A stretch of DNA of 45,838 bases from the NCBI GenBank assembly GCA_023393475.1, contig JAEWLC010000054.1, positions 1 to 45,838 of the forward strand, in the 5' to 3' direction. Under the pieces are notes generated by a model, which was not told the DNA's origin, did no database searches, and saw nothing but the letters and a program-made list of their open reading frames with translations. Position numbers and translations under genes: made by a program. Every line of letters begins with the position of its first letter. The first letter of the stretch is position 1. Positions 1-7,386 of the stretch are shown piece after piece. The stretch is from Pseudomonadota bacterium (GTDB lineage Bacteria > Pseudomonadota > Alphaproteobacteria > Rhizobiales > Devosiaceae).

Positions 1-123
1 GGCGCGCCCGGCGCAAAGGGCGACACCGGTCCCGCAGGTCCTGCGGGTCCTGCCGGTCCGCAGGGTCCGGCCGGCCCCGCCGGTCCGACTGGCCCCGCGG
101 GCGCAGCGGCGCCGGCTGTCTAG
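1..123 (+). CDS. Collagen-like Gly-X-Y repeat protein, C-terminal end (partial)
   Basis: Frame 1 is open from the window edge to a TAG at 121-123 and reads as uninterrupted Gly-X-Y triplets (GDTGPAGPAGPAGPQG and similar), ending in the short tail GAAAPAV. Only the last 40 residues are visible, so the start, any signal peptide and any globular domain lie outside the window. Bacterial collagen-like repeats usually form trimeric stalks on secreted or surface proteins; that role is inferred from the repeat alone. Proline fills most X positions or is replaced by Ala, as in bacterial collagens without hydroxyproline. A strong terminator follows directly, so the gene is transcriptionally separate from the F420 operon downstream. 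Confidence 0.75.
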   Translation, partial: GAPGAKGDTGPAGPAGPAGPQGPAGPAGPTGPAGAAAPAV

Positions 124-144
124 AGGCAGCGAATCCAAGCATCG

Positions 145-178
145 GGCCGCCCTTCTCAGGAGGGCGGCCTAGTCTTTT
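145..178 (+). terminator. Rho-independent terminator after the collagen-like gene
   Basis: A perfect 9-bp stem (GGCCGCCCT at 145-153 with AGGGCGGCC at 161-169) with a 7-base loop is followed by TAGTCTTTT. It lies 22 bases after the collagen-like stop codon and isolates the following operon from read-through. Confidence 0.85.
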
Positions 179-226
179 GCCCGGCTGGCATGTGGCTCGC
201 CGTCATGCGATTTTCATTGGACATTC

Positions 227-244
227 TTTGACCAATTGGTCAAA
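227..244. promoter_or_regulatory. Perfect 18-bp palindrome, probable operator of the fgd operon
   Basis: TTTGACCAATTGGTCAAA is a perfect palindrome that ends 32 bases before the fgd start codon. A possible -35 (TTGGAC, 217-222) and an AT-rich -10 region (CAAATAT, 241-247) flank it, so a bound dimeric regulator would overlap the promoter. A close copy lies at 4896-4913 in front of the second oxidoreductase gene, which points to one regulator for both units. No candidate regulator gene is adjacent in this window; the protein family cannot be assigned from the site alone. Confidence 0.7.
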
Positions 245-276
245 TATCTGTCGTTCGATGCTGAGCGGAGGGATAC

Positions 277-1287
277 GTGCGGCTGGGATACAAGGCATCT
301 GCCGAACAGTTTTCGCCCAACGCCCTGCTCGGCTTCGCGGTCGAGGCGGAGCAGGCCGGGTTCGACTCGGTGTTCGTTTCCGACCACTTCCAGCCATGGA
401 AGCATACCGACGGGCACGCGCCCTTCGCTCCGGCCTGGATGGCGGCGGTGCTGGCCCGGACCGAACGCATCGTCCTCGGCACTTCCGTCCTGACCCCGAC
501 TTTCCGCCTGCACCCGTCGGTCGTCGCGCACGCCTTTGGCACTCTGGGCGCGATGTTTCCCGGTCGCGTCATCCTCGGCGTCGGCACCGGCGAATCGCTC
601 AACGAAGTTCCGGCGACCGGCATGGAATGGCCCGAACTCAAGGAGCGCTCGGCACGGCTGCGCGAAGCGGTGAAGCTGATCCGCCAGCTCTGGAGCGAGG
701 ATCGCGTCAGCTTTGCCGGCGACTACTACAAGACCGTCAGCGCCACGATCTACGACAAGCCGGAACAGCCGGTGCCGATCTACATCGCCGCGGGCGGGCC
801 GCTGAACGCCAAATATGCCGGCCGCGCCGGTGATGGCTTCATCTGCACCTCCGGCAAGGGCGCCGAGCTCTATGTCGACGAGCTGCTGCCCAATGTGGCG
901 ATCGGCCGGAGCGAGTCCGAACTCAAGGACAAGCCGTTCGAGCGGATGATCGAGGTAAAAGTGTCGTTCGACACCGATGCCGAGCGGGCGCTCAACGACA
1001 CCCGCCACTGGGCGGCGCTGTCGCTCTCGGCCGAAGAGAAGCACTCGGTCGAGGATCCTGCAGAGATGGAGCGACTGGCCGCGGCGCTGCCGATCGAGCG
1101 GGTCGCGAAGCGCTGGATCGTCTCGTCAGACCCGGACGAACATGTCGCCGCCATCAAGACCTATATCGACTACGGCTTCGACCACCTGGTCTTCCACGCT
1201 CCCGGGCCGGACCAGAGCCGGTTCCTGAAGCTCTACTCGGAACTGATCCTGCCGAAGCTCCGGCAGCTGAAGGTGGGCGGGCAATGA
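277..1287 (+). CDS. fgd: F420-dependent glucose-6-phosphate dehydrogenase (LLM superfamily)
   Basis: This 336-residue TIM-barrel protein matches the actinobacterial Fgd enzymes as I recall them. They oxidise glucose 6-phosphate to 6-phosphogluconolactone while reducing F420. The N-terminus LGYKASAEQF, the block VSDHFQPW (34-41), GTSVLTPTFR (68-77), GVGTGESLNE (101-110) and CTSGKG (190-195) are all present. Residues equivalent to the mycobacterial active site are kept: Glu10, Asp36, His37, Trp41 and Glu106, plus the phosphate-binding Lys194, Lys255 and Arg279. The start is GTG at 277, supported by GGAGGG at 267-272 and the family N-terminus. The stop overlaps the cofE start by 4 bases (ATGA). 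A true Fgd is unexpected in a proteobacterium. A sugar-phosphate specificity other than glucose remains possible, but F420 use is very likely given cofE. Confidence 0.9.
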   Translation: MRLGYKASAEQFSPNALLGFAVEAEQAGFDSVFVSDHFQPWKHTDGHAPFAPAWMAAVLARTERIVLGTSVLTPTFRLHPSVVAHAFGTLGAMFPGRVILGVGTGESLNEVPATGMEWPELKERSARLREAVKLIRQLWSEDRVSFAGDYYKTVSATIYDKPEQPVPIYIAAGGPLNAKYAGRAGDGFICTSGKGAELYVDELLPNVAIGRSESELKDKPFERMIEVKVSFDTDAERALNDTRHWAALSLSAEEKHSVEDPAEMERLAAALPIERVAKRWIVSSDPDEHVAAIKTYIDYGFDHLVFHAPGPDQSRFLKLYSELILPKLRQLKVGGQ

Positions 1288-2114
1288 CCCTCCCCCGCTT
1301 TTCCGCCTGGGCCGTTCCGGGCATTCCCGAGGTAAAGGCGGGTGACGACCTCGTCGCCCTGATCCTCGATGCCATCGCGGCGCAGTCGGCCGGCGAGGCC
1401 GACCTTTCGCTCGCCGATGGCGATATCCTCGTCGTCGCCAGCAAGATCGTCGCCAAGGCCGAAGGCATGCTGGTGCCGGCGACCGACCGCGAGAAGGTGA
1501 TCGCCGACGACACGGTGCGCGTCGTCGCCGAGCGCGTGACGCCCAACGGCATCACCCGGATCGTCGAGACGCGGCAGGGCCTGATCATGGCCGCGGCCGG
1601 CATCGACATGTCCAACGTGCCCGACGGCTATGCGCTGCGGCTGCCGGAAGACCCGGACCGTTCTGCCTGCGCGCTCTGCGAGGCGCTGCGTGAAAAGCTC
1701 GGCCTCCGGCTCGGCATCGTCATCACCGATACGTTCGGCCGCCCCTGGCGCGTGGGGCAGACCGACGTCGCGATCGGCGCGGCGGGCGTTCAGCTCACCG
1801 AGGACCTGCGCGGCGGTACCGATGCCAACGGCCGGCCGCTGCATGCGACGATCGCGGTGTTGGCGGACGAGATCGCGGGGGCGGCGGACCTCGTCAAGGG
1901 CAAGGCCGGCGGGCTGCCGGTCGCCGTGGTGCGCGGGCTCGGCCACCTCGTCCTCGATATCGATGCACCCGGTGCGCGATCGCTGGTGCGGCCGCTTGAG
2001 GAAGACATGTTCCGCTTCGGCTCGGCCGAGGCCTACAAGCTCGGCTACGACACGGCCCGCGCGGAGCTCGGCGGGGCGCCGGCCAAAGCGCGCGGCGCCA
2101 AGCAGGAGAGTTGA
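1284..2114 (+). CDS. cofE: Coenzyme F420-0:L-glutamate ligase CofE
   Basis: The 276-residue product has the CofE/FbiB N-domain signatures: GDILVVASKIVAKAEG (46-61), the segment VETRQGLIMAAAGIDMSNV, and ITDTFGRPWRVGQTDVAIG (around 148-166). CofE adds gamma-linked glutamates to F420-0 in a GTP-dependent reaction, the last step that makes functional F420. The length fits stand-alone CofE rather than the two-domain FbiB. It starts with ATG inside the end of fgd (ATGA overlap) and ends one base before the next start, so it is translationally coupled within the operon. No cofC, cofD, cofG or cofH gene lies in this window. Its place between an F420 enzyme and an importer suggests it processes an imported precursor, although core synthesis elsewhere in the genome cannot be excluded. 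Confidence 0.93.
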   Translation: MTLPRFSAWAVPGIPEVKAGDDLVALILDAIAAQSAGEADLSLADGDILVVASKIVAKAEGMLVPATDREKVIADDTVRVVAERVTPNGITRIVETRQGLIMAAAGIDMSNVPDGYALRLPEDPDRSACALCEALREKLGLRLGIVITDTFGRPWRVGQTDVAIGAAGVQLTEDLRGGTDANGRPLHATIAVLADEIAGAADLVKGKAGGLPVAVVRGLGHLVLDIDAPGARSLVRPLEEDMFRFGSAEAYKLGYDTARAELGGAPAKARGAKQES

Positions 2115-2115
2115 A

Positions 2116-3051
2116 ATGCGTCTCATTCCCCTCGTCCTGGCCGCGGCGATGTTCGCCGGGCCAGCCTTCGCCGCGACCACCTACCCGCTGACGATCATCA
2201 ATTGCGGCGTCGACGTCACGCTCGCCAAGGCGCCCGAGCGTGCGGTGACCATCAAGTCGACCGCCACCGAACTGCTGCTGTCGCTCGGCCTCGCCGACCG
2301 GATCGTTGGCGTCGGCTTCCAGGACGGCCGGCTGCCGGACGAGCTCGCCGCGGCCGGCGCCAACCTCAAGGTGCTGGCCGACAAGCTGCCGGCGCAGGAG
2401 GTGGTGCTCGAGACCGAACCGGACTTCGTCTATGGCGGCTGGGAAAGCAATTTTGCCGCCGATGGTGCCGGCGAACGCCCGGCCCTTTCGGCACTCGGCG
2501 TCGCGTCCTATGTCGCGCCCGCCGCCTGCCGCACGATCAAGCCGCCGAAACTCACCTTCGACGCGCTTTTCGCCGAGATCGCCGAGATGGGCGCGATCTT
2601 CGACGTCGAGCCGGCCGCGACCGCGCTGATCGACAGGCAGAAGGGCGAACTCGCGAGCCTCACTCCCGATAGCCGCGGCCTCACCGCCGTCTGGTACTCG
2701 TCGGGCACCAAAGCGCCCTATGTCGGCGCCGGCAGCAACGCTCCCGCCATGATCATGGAGGCGATGGGGCTCAGGAACATCTTCGCCGATACCGACGACG
2801 GCTGGTTCGCTGCCAGCTGGGAAGCGGTGGTCGACGCCAATCCCAGCGTGATCGTCCTCGTCGACTCCGCCTGGAACTCGGCCGAGCAGAAAAAGAAGCT
2901 GCTCGCCGAGAACCCGATCACCTCGAAGCTTGACGCCGTCGTCCATGGCCGGTACCTCGTGATCCCGTTCCCGGCGTCCGAAGCCGGCGTGCGCAACGTT
3001 CCGGCGGCCCTCGACCTCTCGGCGCAGCTCAAGTCGCTCACGTTCGACTGA
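2116..3051 (+). CDS. Periplasmic substrate-binding protein of a proposed F420-0 (precursor) ABC importer
   Basis: The 311-residue protein begins with a clear signal peptide (MRLIPLVLAAAMFAGPAFA, cleavage after residue 19). It then has the two-lobed fold typical of iron-siderophore/cobalamin binding proteins (BtuF/FecB type): INCG..VTLAKAPERAVTI, a SLGLADRIVGVG segment, ETEPDFVYGG, and a C-terminal VVHGRYLVIPF. The ATG at 2116 lies one base after the cofE stop; an open frame extends further upstream but only through cofE. A three-gene importer cassette of this type next to cofE was previously proposed in some Actinobacteria to import F420-0, and this gene order matches that proposal. The ligand is inferred from context; cobamides or metal chelates are the alternatives. 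Confidence 0.82.
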   Translation: MRLIPLVLAAAMFAGPAFAATTYPLTIINCGVDVTLAKAPERAVTIKSTATELLLSLGLADRIVGVGFQDGRLPDELAAAGANLKVLADKLPAQEVVLETEPDFVYGGWESNFAADGAGERPALSALGVASYVAPAACRTIKPPKLTFDALFAEIAEMGAIFDVEPAATALIDRQKGELASLTPDSRGLTAVWYSSGTKAPYVGAGSNAPAMIMEAMGLRNIFADTDDGWFAASWEAVVDANPSVIVLVDSAWNSAEQKKKLLAENPITSKLDAVVHGRYLVIPFPASEAGVRNVPAALDLSAQLKSLTFD

Positions 3052-4064
3052 TGGCAAGCCGGCCGGCCTATCTCGCGGCCTATGCCGGCCTCTGGGCGTT
3101 GCTGCTCGCAAGCGTCGTCGCGGCGATCACGTTCGGCCCGGCGGACATTTCGCCGGGCGAGGTGTGGGCTGCGCTGCTCCATCATCTGGGGATCGGCGAG
3201 AGCCCGTTGTCGCCGCTGCGCGATGCGATCGTCTGGGAGTTGCGCCTGCCGCGCGTCCTCGCCGCGCTCGGGATCGGGGCCGGGCTGGCGGTCGCCGGCA
3301 CGGTGATGCAGGTGCTGACCCGCAATCCATTGGCCGACCCCTACCTTCTCGGCCTCTCCTCGGGCGCTGCGCTGGGAGCGGTGATCTTCCTTCTGGCCGG
3401 TGCGGCACTGTTGATGCCGGTCGGCGCCTTTCTCGGCAGCCTTGCCGCCCTCGGGCTCGCCCTCTCCATCGCCGCCCTCCTCGGCGGCGCGACGCCCTCG
3501 CGGGCGATCCTCGCCGGCATCTGCATCGCGGCGGTCGCCTCGGCGCTGACCTCGCTGCTGATCTTCTGGTCGGCGACGGGCGATTCCTATCGCGAGATCC
3601 TCAGCTGGCTAATGGGCTCGCTCAGCGGCACCACCTGGGGCGACGCCGGGCTCGTCGCGCTGGGGCTGATCCTCTGTGCGCCGGTGATCCTGCTCTCGGG
3701 CCGCGGGCTCGATGCTTTTGCTTTCGGTGATGCCGGCGCGATCGGACTCGGGATCGACATCGCCCGGCTGCGCTGGACCCTGCTCGGCGCCACGGCTCTG
3801 CTCACTGGCGTCATGGTGGCGATCGGCGGCGCCATCGGCTTTGTCGGGCTGGTCGTGCCGCATGCGGTGCGCCTCGCCGTCGGCTCACGCCATCGCGTGC
3901 TGCTGCCGATGTCGATGCTGGTCGGCGCGATCTTCATGCTGTGGACCGACACCGCCGCGCGGACGCTGTTCGATCCGCGCGAACTGCCCGTCGGCATCGT
4001 CACGGCGCTGATCGGCGCTCCGGCCTTCCTCCTGATCCTCCTCCGCTACCGGCGCGTGACATGA
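3051..4064 (+). CDS. FecCD/BtuC-type ABC permease of the proposed F420-0 importer
   Basis: The 337-residue integral membrane protein has about ten hydrophobic segments. It also has FecCD-family hallmarks: LRLPRVLAALGIGAGLAVAG (64-83), MQVLTRNPLADPYLLGLSSG (86-105), a conserved glycine-rich GFVGLVVPHAVR segment near residue 265, and DTAARTLFDPRELPVGIVTA near the C-terminus. It forms the transmembrane channel with the preceding binding protein and following ATPase. Its ATG shares one base with the preceding stop (TGATG), and its own stop overlaps the ATPase start by 4 bases. The family normally moves siderophores, haem or cobalamin; the F420-0 assignment comes from the operon, not from a residue that can be read here. 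Confidence 0.88.
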   Translation: MASRPAYLAAYAGLWALLLASVVAAITFGPADISPGEVWAALLHHLGIGESPLSPLRDAIVWELRLPRVLAALGIGAGLAVAGTVMQVLTRNPLADPYLLGLSSGAALGAVIFLLAGAALLMPVGAFLGSLAALGLALSIAALLGGATPSRAILAGICIAAVASALTSLLIFWSATGDSYREILSWLMGSLSGTTWGDAGLVALGLILCAPVILLSGRGLDAFAFGDAGAIGLGIDIARLRWTLLGATALLTGVMVAIGGAIGFVGLVVPHAVRLAVGSRHRVLLPMSMLVGAIFMLWTDTAARTLFDPRELPVGIVTALIGAPAFLLILLRYRRVT

Positions 4065-4870
4065 GCGGGCTGGTGGTCAGCGATATCGAGGTGCGCGAGG
4101 GCGAGGTGACGATCCTCTCCGGCGCCGGCTTCACTGCGCCACTTGGGAGCATCACCGGCCTCATCGGCCCCAATGGCGCCGGCAAGTCGACCCTGATCGG
4201 CGGCATCGTCGGGCTGCGGCGACTGCAGCGCGGTGCCGTCACTTTCGATGGCAAAGAGCTCACGCAGATGCGGCCGGCCGAGCGGGCGAAGCTCGTGGCG
4301 CATGTCGAGCAGTCGGCCACCACGTCCGAGCGGCTGACCGTGCGCGACGTCGTCGCGCTCGGTCGCATCCCGTTCCAGTCGACCTGGCAGGCTGCGTCCT
4401 CGACGACCGACGAACAGGTGGTGGAGGCGTCGATCGATGCGATGGGCGTGCGCGAGTTCGCTTCCCGCCTCTATCACAGCCTCTCGGGTGGCGAGCAGCA
4501 GCGCGTGCAGCTGGCGCGCGCCCTGGCACAGGAGCCGCGGCTGCTGCTGCTCGACGAGCCGACCAGCCACCTCGATATCCAGGCGCAACTGCTGGTCCTC
4601 GACCTGCTGCGCCATCGGGCGGCGGCCGGCTGCACCGTCCTCCTCGCCATGCACGACCTCAACCTCGCCGCCCGCTTCTCCGATCGCCTCGTGGTGATGC
4701 ATGGTGGCCGTGTGGTCGCCGAGGGCCCGCCTGGCGACGTGCTGACGGCGCCGCTGCTGCTCGAGGTTTACGGGGTGCATGCGACGATTGTGGCGCTGGC
4801 GGGCAGGGACTATCCGCTCGTCGTCTACGATCGTGCCGCGGAGAGCATTCCGGCAGCGAAATCCGATTGA
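4061..4870 (+). CDS. ABC transporter ATPase of the proposed F420-0 importer
   Basis: This 269-residue nucleotide-binding protein has Walker A GPNGAGKST (36-44), signature LSGGEQQR (141-148), Walker B LLLLDEP (161-167) and the switch histidine in AMHDLNLA. It resembles BtuD/FecE-type ATPases. The ATG at 4061 overlaps the permease stop (ATGA). The same frame is open further upstream, but that part is a shadow of the permease gene. It is the last gene of the fgd-cofE-importer unit. The next gene is preceded by its own -35-like TTGACA, which overlaps this gene's stop codon. Confidence 0.9.
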   Translation: MSGLVVSDIEVREGEVTILSGAGFTAPLGSITGLIGPNGAGKSTLIGGIVGLRRLQRGAVTFDGKELTQMRPAERAKLVAHVEQSATTSERLTVRDVVALGRIPFQSTWQAASSTTDEQVVEASIDAMGVREFASRLYHSLSGGEQQRVQLARALAQEPRLLLLDEPTSHLDIQAQLLVLDLLRHRAAAGCTVLLAMHDLNLAARFSDRLVVMHGGRVVAEGPPGDVLTAPLLLEVYGVHATIVALAGRDYPLVVYDRAAESIPAAKSD

Positions 4871-4913
4871 CAACGGCGCGCTATCGGCGAAATCTTTTGA
4901 TCATCTGGTCAAA
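4867..4913 (+). promoter_or_regulatory. Promoter with palindromic operator ahead of the second F420-type oxidoreductase
   Basis: A perfect -35 hexamer TTGACA (4867-4872) is followed after 17 bases by a weak -10 (AAATCT, 4890-4895). The 18-bp near-palindrome TTTGATCATCTGGTCAAA follows at 4896-4913, at the expected transcription start. Its right half-site TGGTCAAA is identical to that of the operator at 227-244, and its left half differs by one base (TTTGATCA against TTTGACCA). The shared site suggests co-regulation of the two units. Confidence 0.6.
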
Positions 4914-4937
4914 TTTTGGGGCAAGGGGCGCGAGGCC

Positions 4938-5939
4938 ATGGAATTCGGAATCACATTCAAGGGCTTCGTCGATGCCGACCGCGCTCGCTACCTCGTCAGG
5001 GCAGCCGAGTATGCCGGCTTCAGCTATTGCTGGTTCTACGATTCCCACATCCTCTGGCGCGATTGCTACGCCGCCATCGCTATGTGCATGGAGCACACCG
5101 AGAAGATGCGGTTCGGCCCGCTGGTGACCAACCCCGACGTGCGCGACTGGTCGGTCGCCGCCTCGATCTTCGGCTCGCTGAGCAAGCAGTCGGGCGGGCG
5201 CTTCGACCTCGCCGTCGGCCGCGGCGATTCGTCGATGCGCGTCATGGGCAAGAAGCCCGCGACGCTGGCGCGGGTGGCCGAGTTCATTGCGAAGACCAAG
5301 GCGATGGTGCGCGGCGAGGAAGTCACCTATGGCGAAATCCCGGTGCCGGCGAAATTCCCGTGGGCCGTCGGCCACGAGATGCCGAGCTGGATCGCCGCCT
5401 ATGGCCCGCTGGCGCTGAAGACTGCCGGCGAGAGCGCCGATGGCGTGGTGCTGCAGATTGCCGATCCCGGCCTCTGCAAGTGGTTCACCGACCAGTGCAT
5501 CGAGGGTGGCAAGGCCGCCGGCAAGGACATGTCGAAGTTCCGCCCCATGGCCGCCGCTCCGGCCTATTTCGGCGACAAGAAGCGTGCCATCGAGCGTGTG
5601 AAGTGGTTCCCGGCCATGGTGGGCAACCATGTCGCCGATATCGTCGAGAAATACGGCGCCGACAGCGACCAGGTGCCAAAGTCGCTTACCGCCTATGTCG
5701 AGAAGCGCCGCGGCTACGACTATTCCAAGCACGGCCAGGCCGATAACCCGTTCCTCGATTTCATCACCGACGACATCGTCGAGAGCTTCTGCGTGCTGGG
5801 CGAGCCCGACGAGCACATCAAGAAGATCCGCGACCTCGAGGCGGCCGGCGTCACCCAGTTCAACATCTATCTCGACTCGGGCGACGAGGAAGAGATCATT
5901 GCCGGCTATGGCCGCCACGTGATCCCCGCCTTCCAGTAG
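4938..5939 (+). CDS. LLM-class F420-dependent oxidoreductase (Mer-like, CPS_4043-type)
   Basis: The 333-residue protein is a bacterial-luciferase-like TIM barrel close to methylene-tetrahydromethanopterin reductase: FGITFKGFVDADRARYLVRAAEYAGFSYCWFYDSH at the N-terminus (3-37), FGPLVTNPDVRDWSVAAS, GGRFDLAVGRGDSSMR, and a C-terminal VLGEPDEHIKKI. I recognise it as the family annotated as putative F420-dependent reductases of unknown substrate (CPS_4043 type), which occurs in both Proteobacteria and Actinobacteria. Whether proteobacterial members use F420 has been unclear, and linkage here to fgd and cofE supports it. The start at ATG 4938 is chosen because it gives the family N-terminus; upstream frame continues only through the ATPase gene. 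Its substrate is unknown. Confidence 0.8.
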   Translation: MEFGITFKGFVDADRARYLVRAAEYAGFSYCWFYDSHILWRDCYAAIAMCMEHTEKMRFGPLVTNPDVRDWSVAASIFGSLSKQSGGRFDLAVGRGDSSMRVMGKKPATLARVAEFIAKTKAMVRGEEVTYGEIPVPAKFPWAVGHEMPSWIAAYGPLALKTAGESADGVVLQIADPGLCKWFTDQCIEGGKAAGKDMSKFRPMAAAPAYFGDKKRAIERVKWFPAMVGNHVADIVEKYGADSDQVPKSLTAYVEKRRGYDYSKHGQADNPFLDFITDDIVESFCVLGEPDEHIKKIRDLEAAGVTQFNIYLDSGDEEEIIAGYGRHVIPAFQ

Positions 5940-5945
5940 GCCGGC

Positions 5946-5975
5946 TGCGGGCTTTGCGGGTCTCGACAGCCCGCA
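5946..5975 (+). terminator. Possible hairpin terminator after the F420 module
   Basis: A 7-bp stem (TGCGGGC at 5946-5952 with GCCCGCA at 5969-5975) closes a 16-base loop just after the oxidoreductase stop. No good T-tract follows, so it is at best a weak terminator. Confidence 0.3.
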
Positions 5976-6047
5976 TCAGACCTTCTATATCCCGCGCCCC
6001 GCCCTTGGCTTGCCAGGGCGGGCCTCATACGCACGCGGAGAATTGGA

Positions 6048-7307
6048 ATGGCGCGACCCCATTGCGGCATGGATTTCGGCACTTCCAACTCGACCTTCGC
6101 GGTGGCCGGCGGCAATGAGCCGCCGCGCCTGCTCCCGCTCGAGGACGGCAAGCCGACCATTCCGTCGGCGATCTTCTTCTCGTTCGAGGACAACCGGACC
6201 TATTTCGGCCGCCAGGCAGTGAGCGAGTACGTCACCGGCGGTGACGGGCGGTTGATGCGCTCGATCAAGAGCGTGCTCGGCACGTCATTGTTCAACGACA
6301 CGACCCGGGTGAAGCGCGAGGCGCTGAAATTCTCCGAAATCCTCGGCCGCTTCGTCGGTGAACTGAAGCAGCGCTCGGAAGCAACGCTCGGGCACGAGAT
6401 CGGCGAGATCGTCTGCGGCCGGCCGGTGCGCTTCGTCGACGACGACGATGCCGCCGATGCCGAGGCGCAGCGGCAGCTCGAAGGCGCGGTGCGCGCGCAG
6501 GGCTATCGCCATGTCGAATTCCAGTTCGAGCCGATCGCCGCGGCGCTCGACTACGAGCAGCAGGTGACGCGGGAAGAACTGGGCCTCGTTGCCGACATCG
6601 GCGGCGGCACGTCCGACTTCACCGTCATCCGCCTCTCGCCGGAGCGGGCGCGGGCCAAGGATCGCAAGGACGACATCCTCGCGACGGCCGGCGTCCATAT
6701 CGGGGGCACGGATTTCGACCGGCTTCTGTCGCTCAAGAAGGTGATGCCGCTGCTCGGCTACGGCACCGAGACCGCCGACGGCAAGCGCCCCCTGCCCTCC
6801 GCGCCCTATTACGACCTCGCCACCTGGCACCGCATCAACCGGCTCTACAATGCCAAGATCATGGCCGAGCTGCGCGAGACCTTCCACGAGGCGCAGTTCC
6901 CCGATCTCGTCGCCATGCTGATCGCGCTGGTCGAGGACCGGCAGGGGCACCGGCTCGCCGGCCGGGTCGAGGAGGCCAAGATCGCGCTGAGCGAGGCGGA
7001 CCAGACCGAGTTCCGCTTCCTCACCCGCGACGTGAAGCTCGAAACACCCATCGCCATCGGCGAATTGCGGGCGGCCCTGGCCGGCGCCACCGAATCGATC
7101 GGCAAGGCCATCGGCCGGACTCTCGAGGCGGCCGGCATTCCCGGCGAGCGAATCGACACGCTCATCCTAACCGGCGGATCGACGCGCTTGCCTGCCGTCG
7201 CCAGCATGCTGCGCGGGCTGTTTCCCGCCGCAAGGGCGGTGGAGACGGATGCTTTCGGGAGTGTCGGGCTCGGGCTCGCCATCGACGCGTCGCGCAGATT
7301 CGCGTGA
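6048..7307 (+). CDS. Hsp70-family ATPase, YegD-like, without a substrate-binding domain
   Basis: The 419-residue product has the actin/Hsp70 ATPase signatures: phosphate-1 GMDFGTSNSTFAV (7-19), phosphate-2 VADIGGGTSDFTV (around 182-194), and adenosine loop LILTGGSTRLPAV near residue 377-389. It ends about where the DnaK nucleotide-binding domain ends, so the beta-sandwich substrate domain and lid are absent, as in E. coli YegD (about 450 residues). The exact role of YegD-type proteins is poorly defined; a chaperone-like or regulatory ATPase is the reasonable reading. The ATG at 6048 follows GGAGAATTGGA. It is a single-gene unit between the F420 module and the cyclase. Confidence 0.87.
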   Translation: MARPHCGMDFGTSNSTFAVAGGNEPPRLLPLEDGKPTIPSAIFFSFEDNRTYFGRQAVSEYVTGGDGRLMRSIKSVLGTSLFNDTTRVKREALKFSEILGRFVGELKQRSEATLGHEIGEIVCGRPVRFVDDDDAADAEAQRQLEGAVRAQGYRHVEFQFEPIAAALDYEQQVTREELGLVADIGGGTSDFTVIRLSPERARAKDRKDDILATAGVHIGGTDFDRLLSLKKVMPLLGYGTETADGKRPLPSAPYYDLATWHRINRLYNAKIMAELRETFHEAQFPDLVAMLIALVEDRQGHRLAGRVEEAKIALSEADQTEFRFLTRDVKLETPIAIGELRAALAGATESIGKAIGRTLEAAGIPGERIDTLILTGGSTRLPAVASMLRGLFPAARAVETDAFGSVGLGLAIDASRRFA

Positions 7308-7386
7308 GTTGGCACATCAACGTTACCGAAAACAAAACCATCCTGGGCTAGCCTCGCCGGATCAGAACTAGCTTGGCGGCAGTGGT

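Noticed and set aside
1..120. Repeated GGTCC/GGC triplets looked like a short tandem repeat or CRISPR-like array.
   Set aside because: There are no spacers; the repetition is explained by Gly-X-Y codons in an open frame that ends at a stop.
203..1044. Long minus-strand frames opposite fgd and similar frames opposite most genes.
   Set aside because: GC-rich codon bias produces long shadow frames; none has a plausible start context, a known domain or codon pattern of its own.
2116..4870. Reading the importer simply as a cobalamin (BtuFCD) or siderophore system.
   Set aside because: Not excluded by sequence, but overlap with cofE, position after fgd and the absence of cobalamin genes or a cobalamin riboswitch make an F420-related ligand the better hypothesis.
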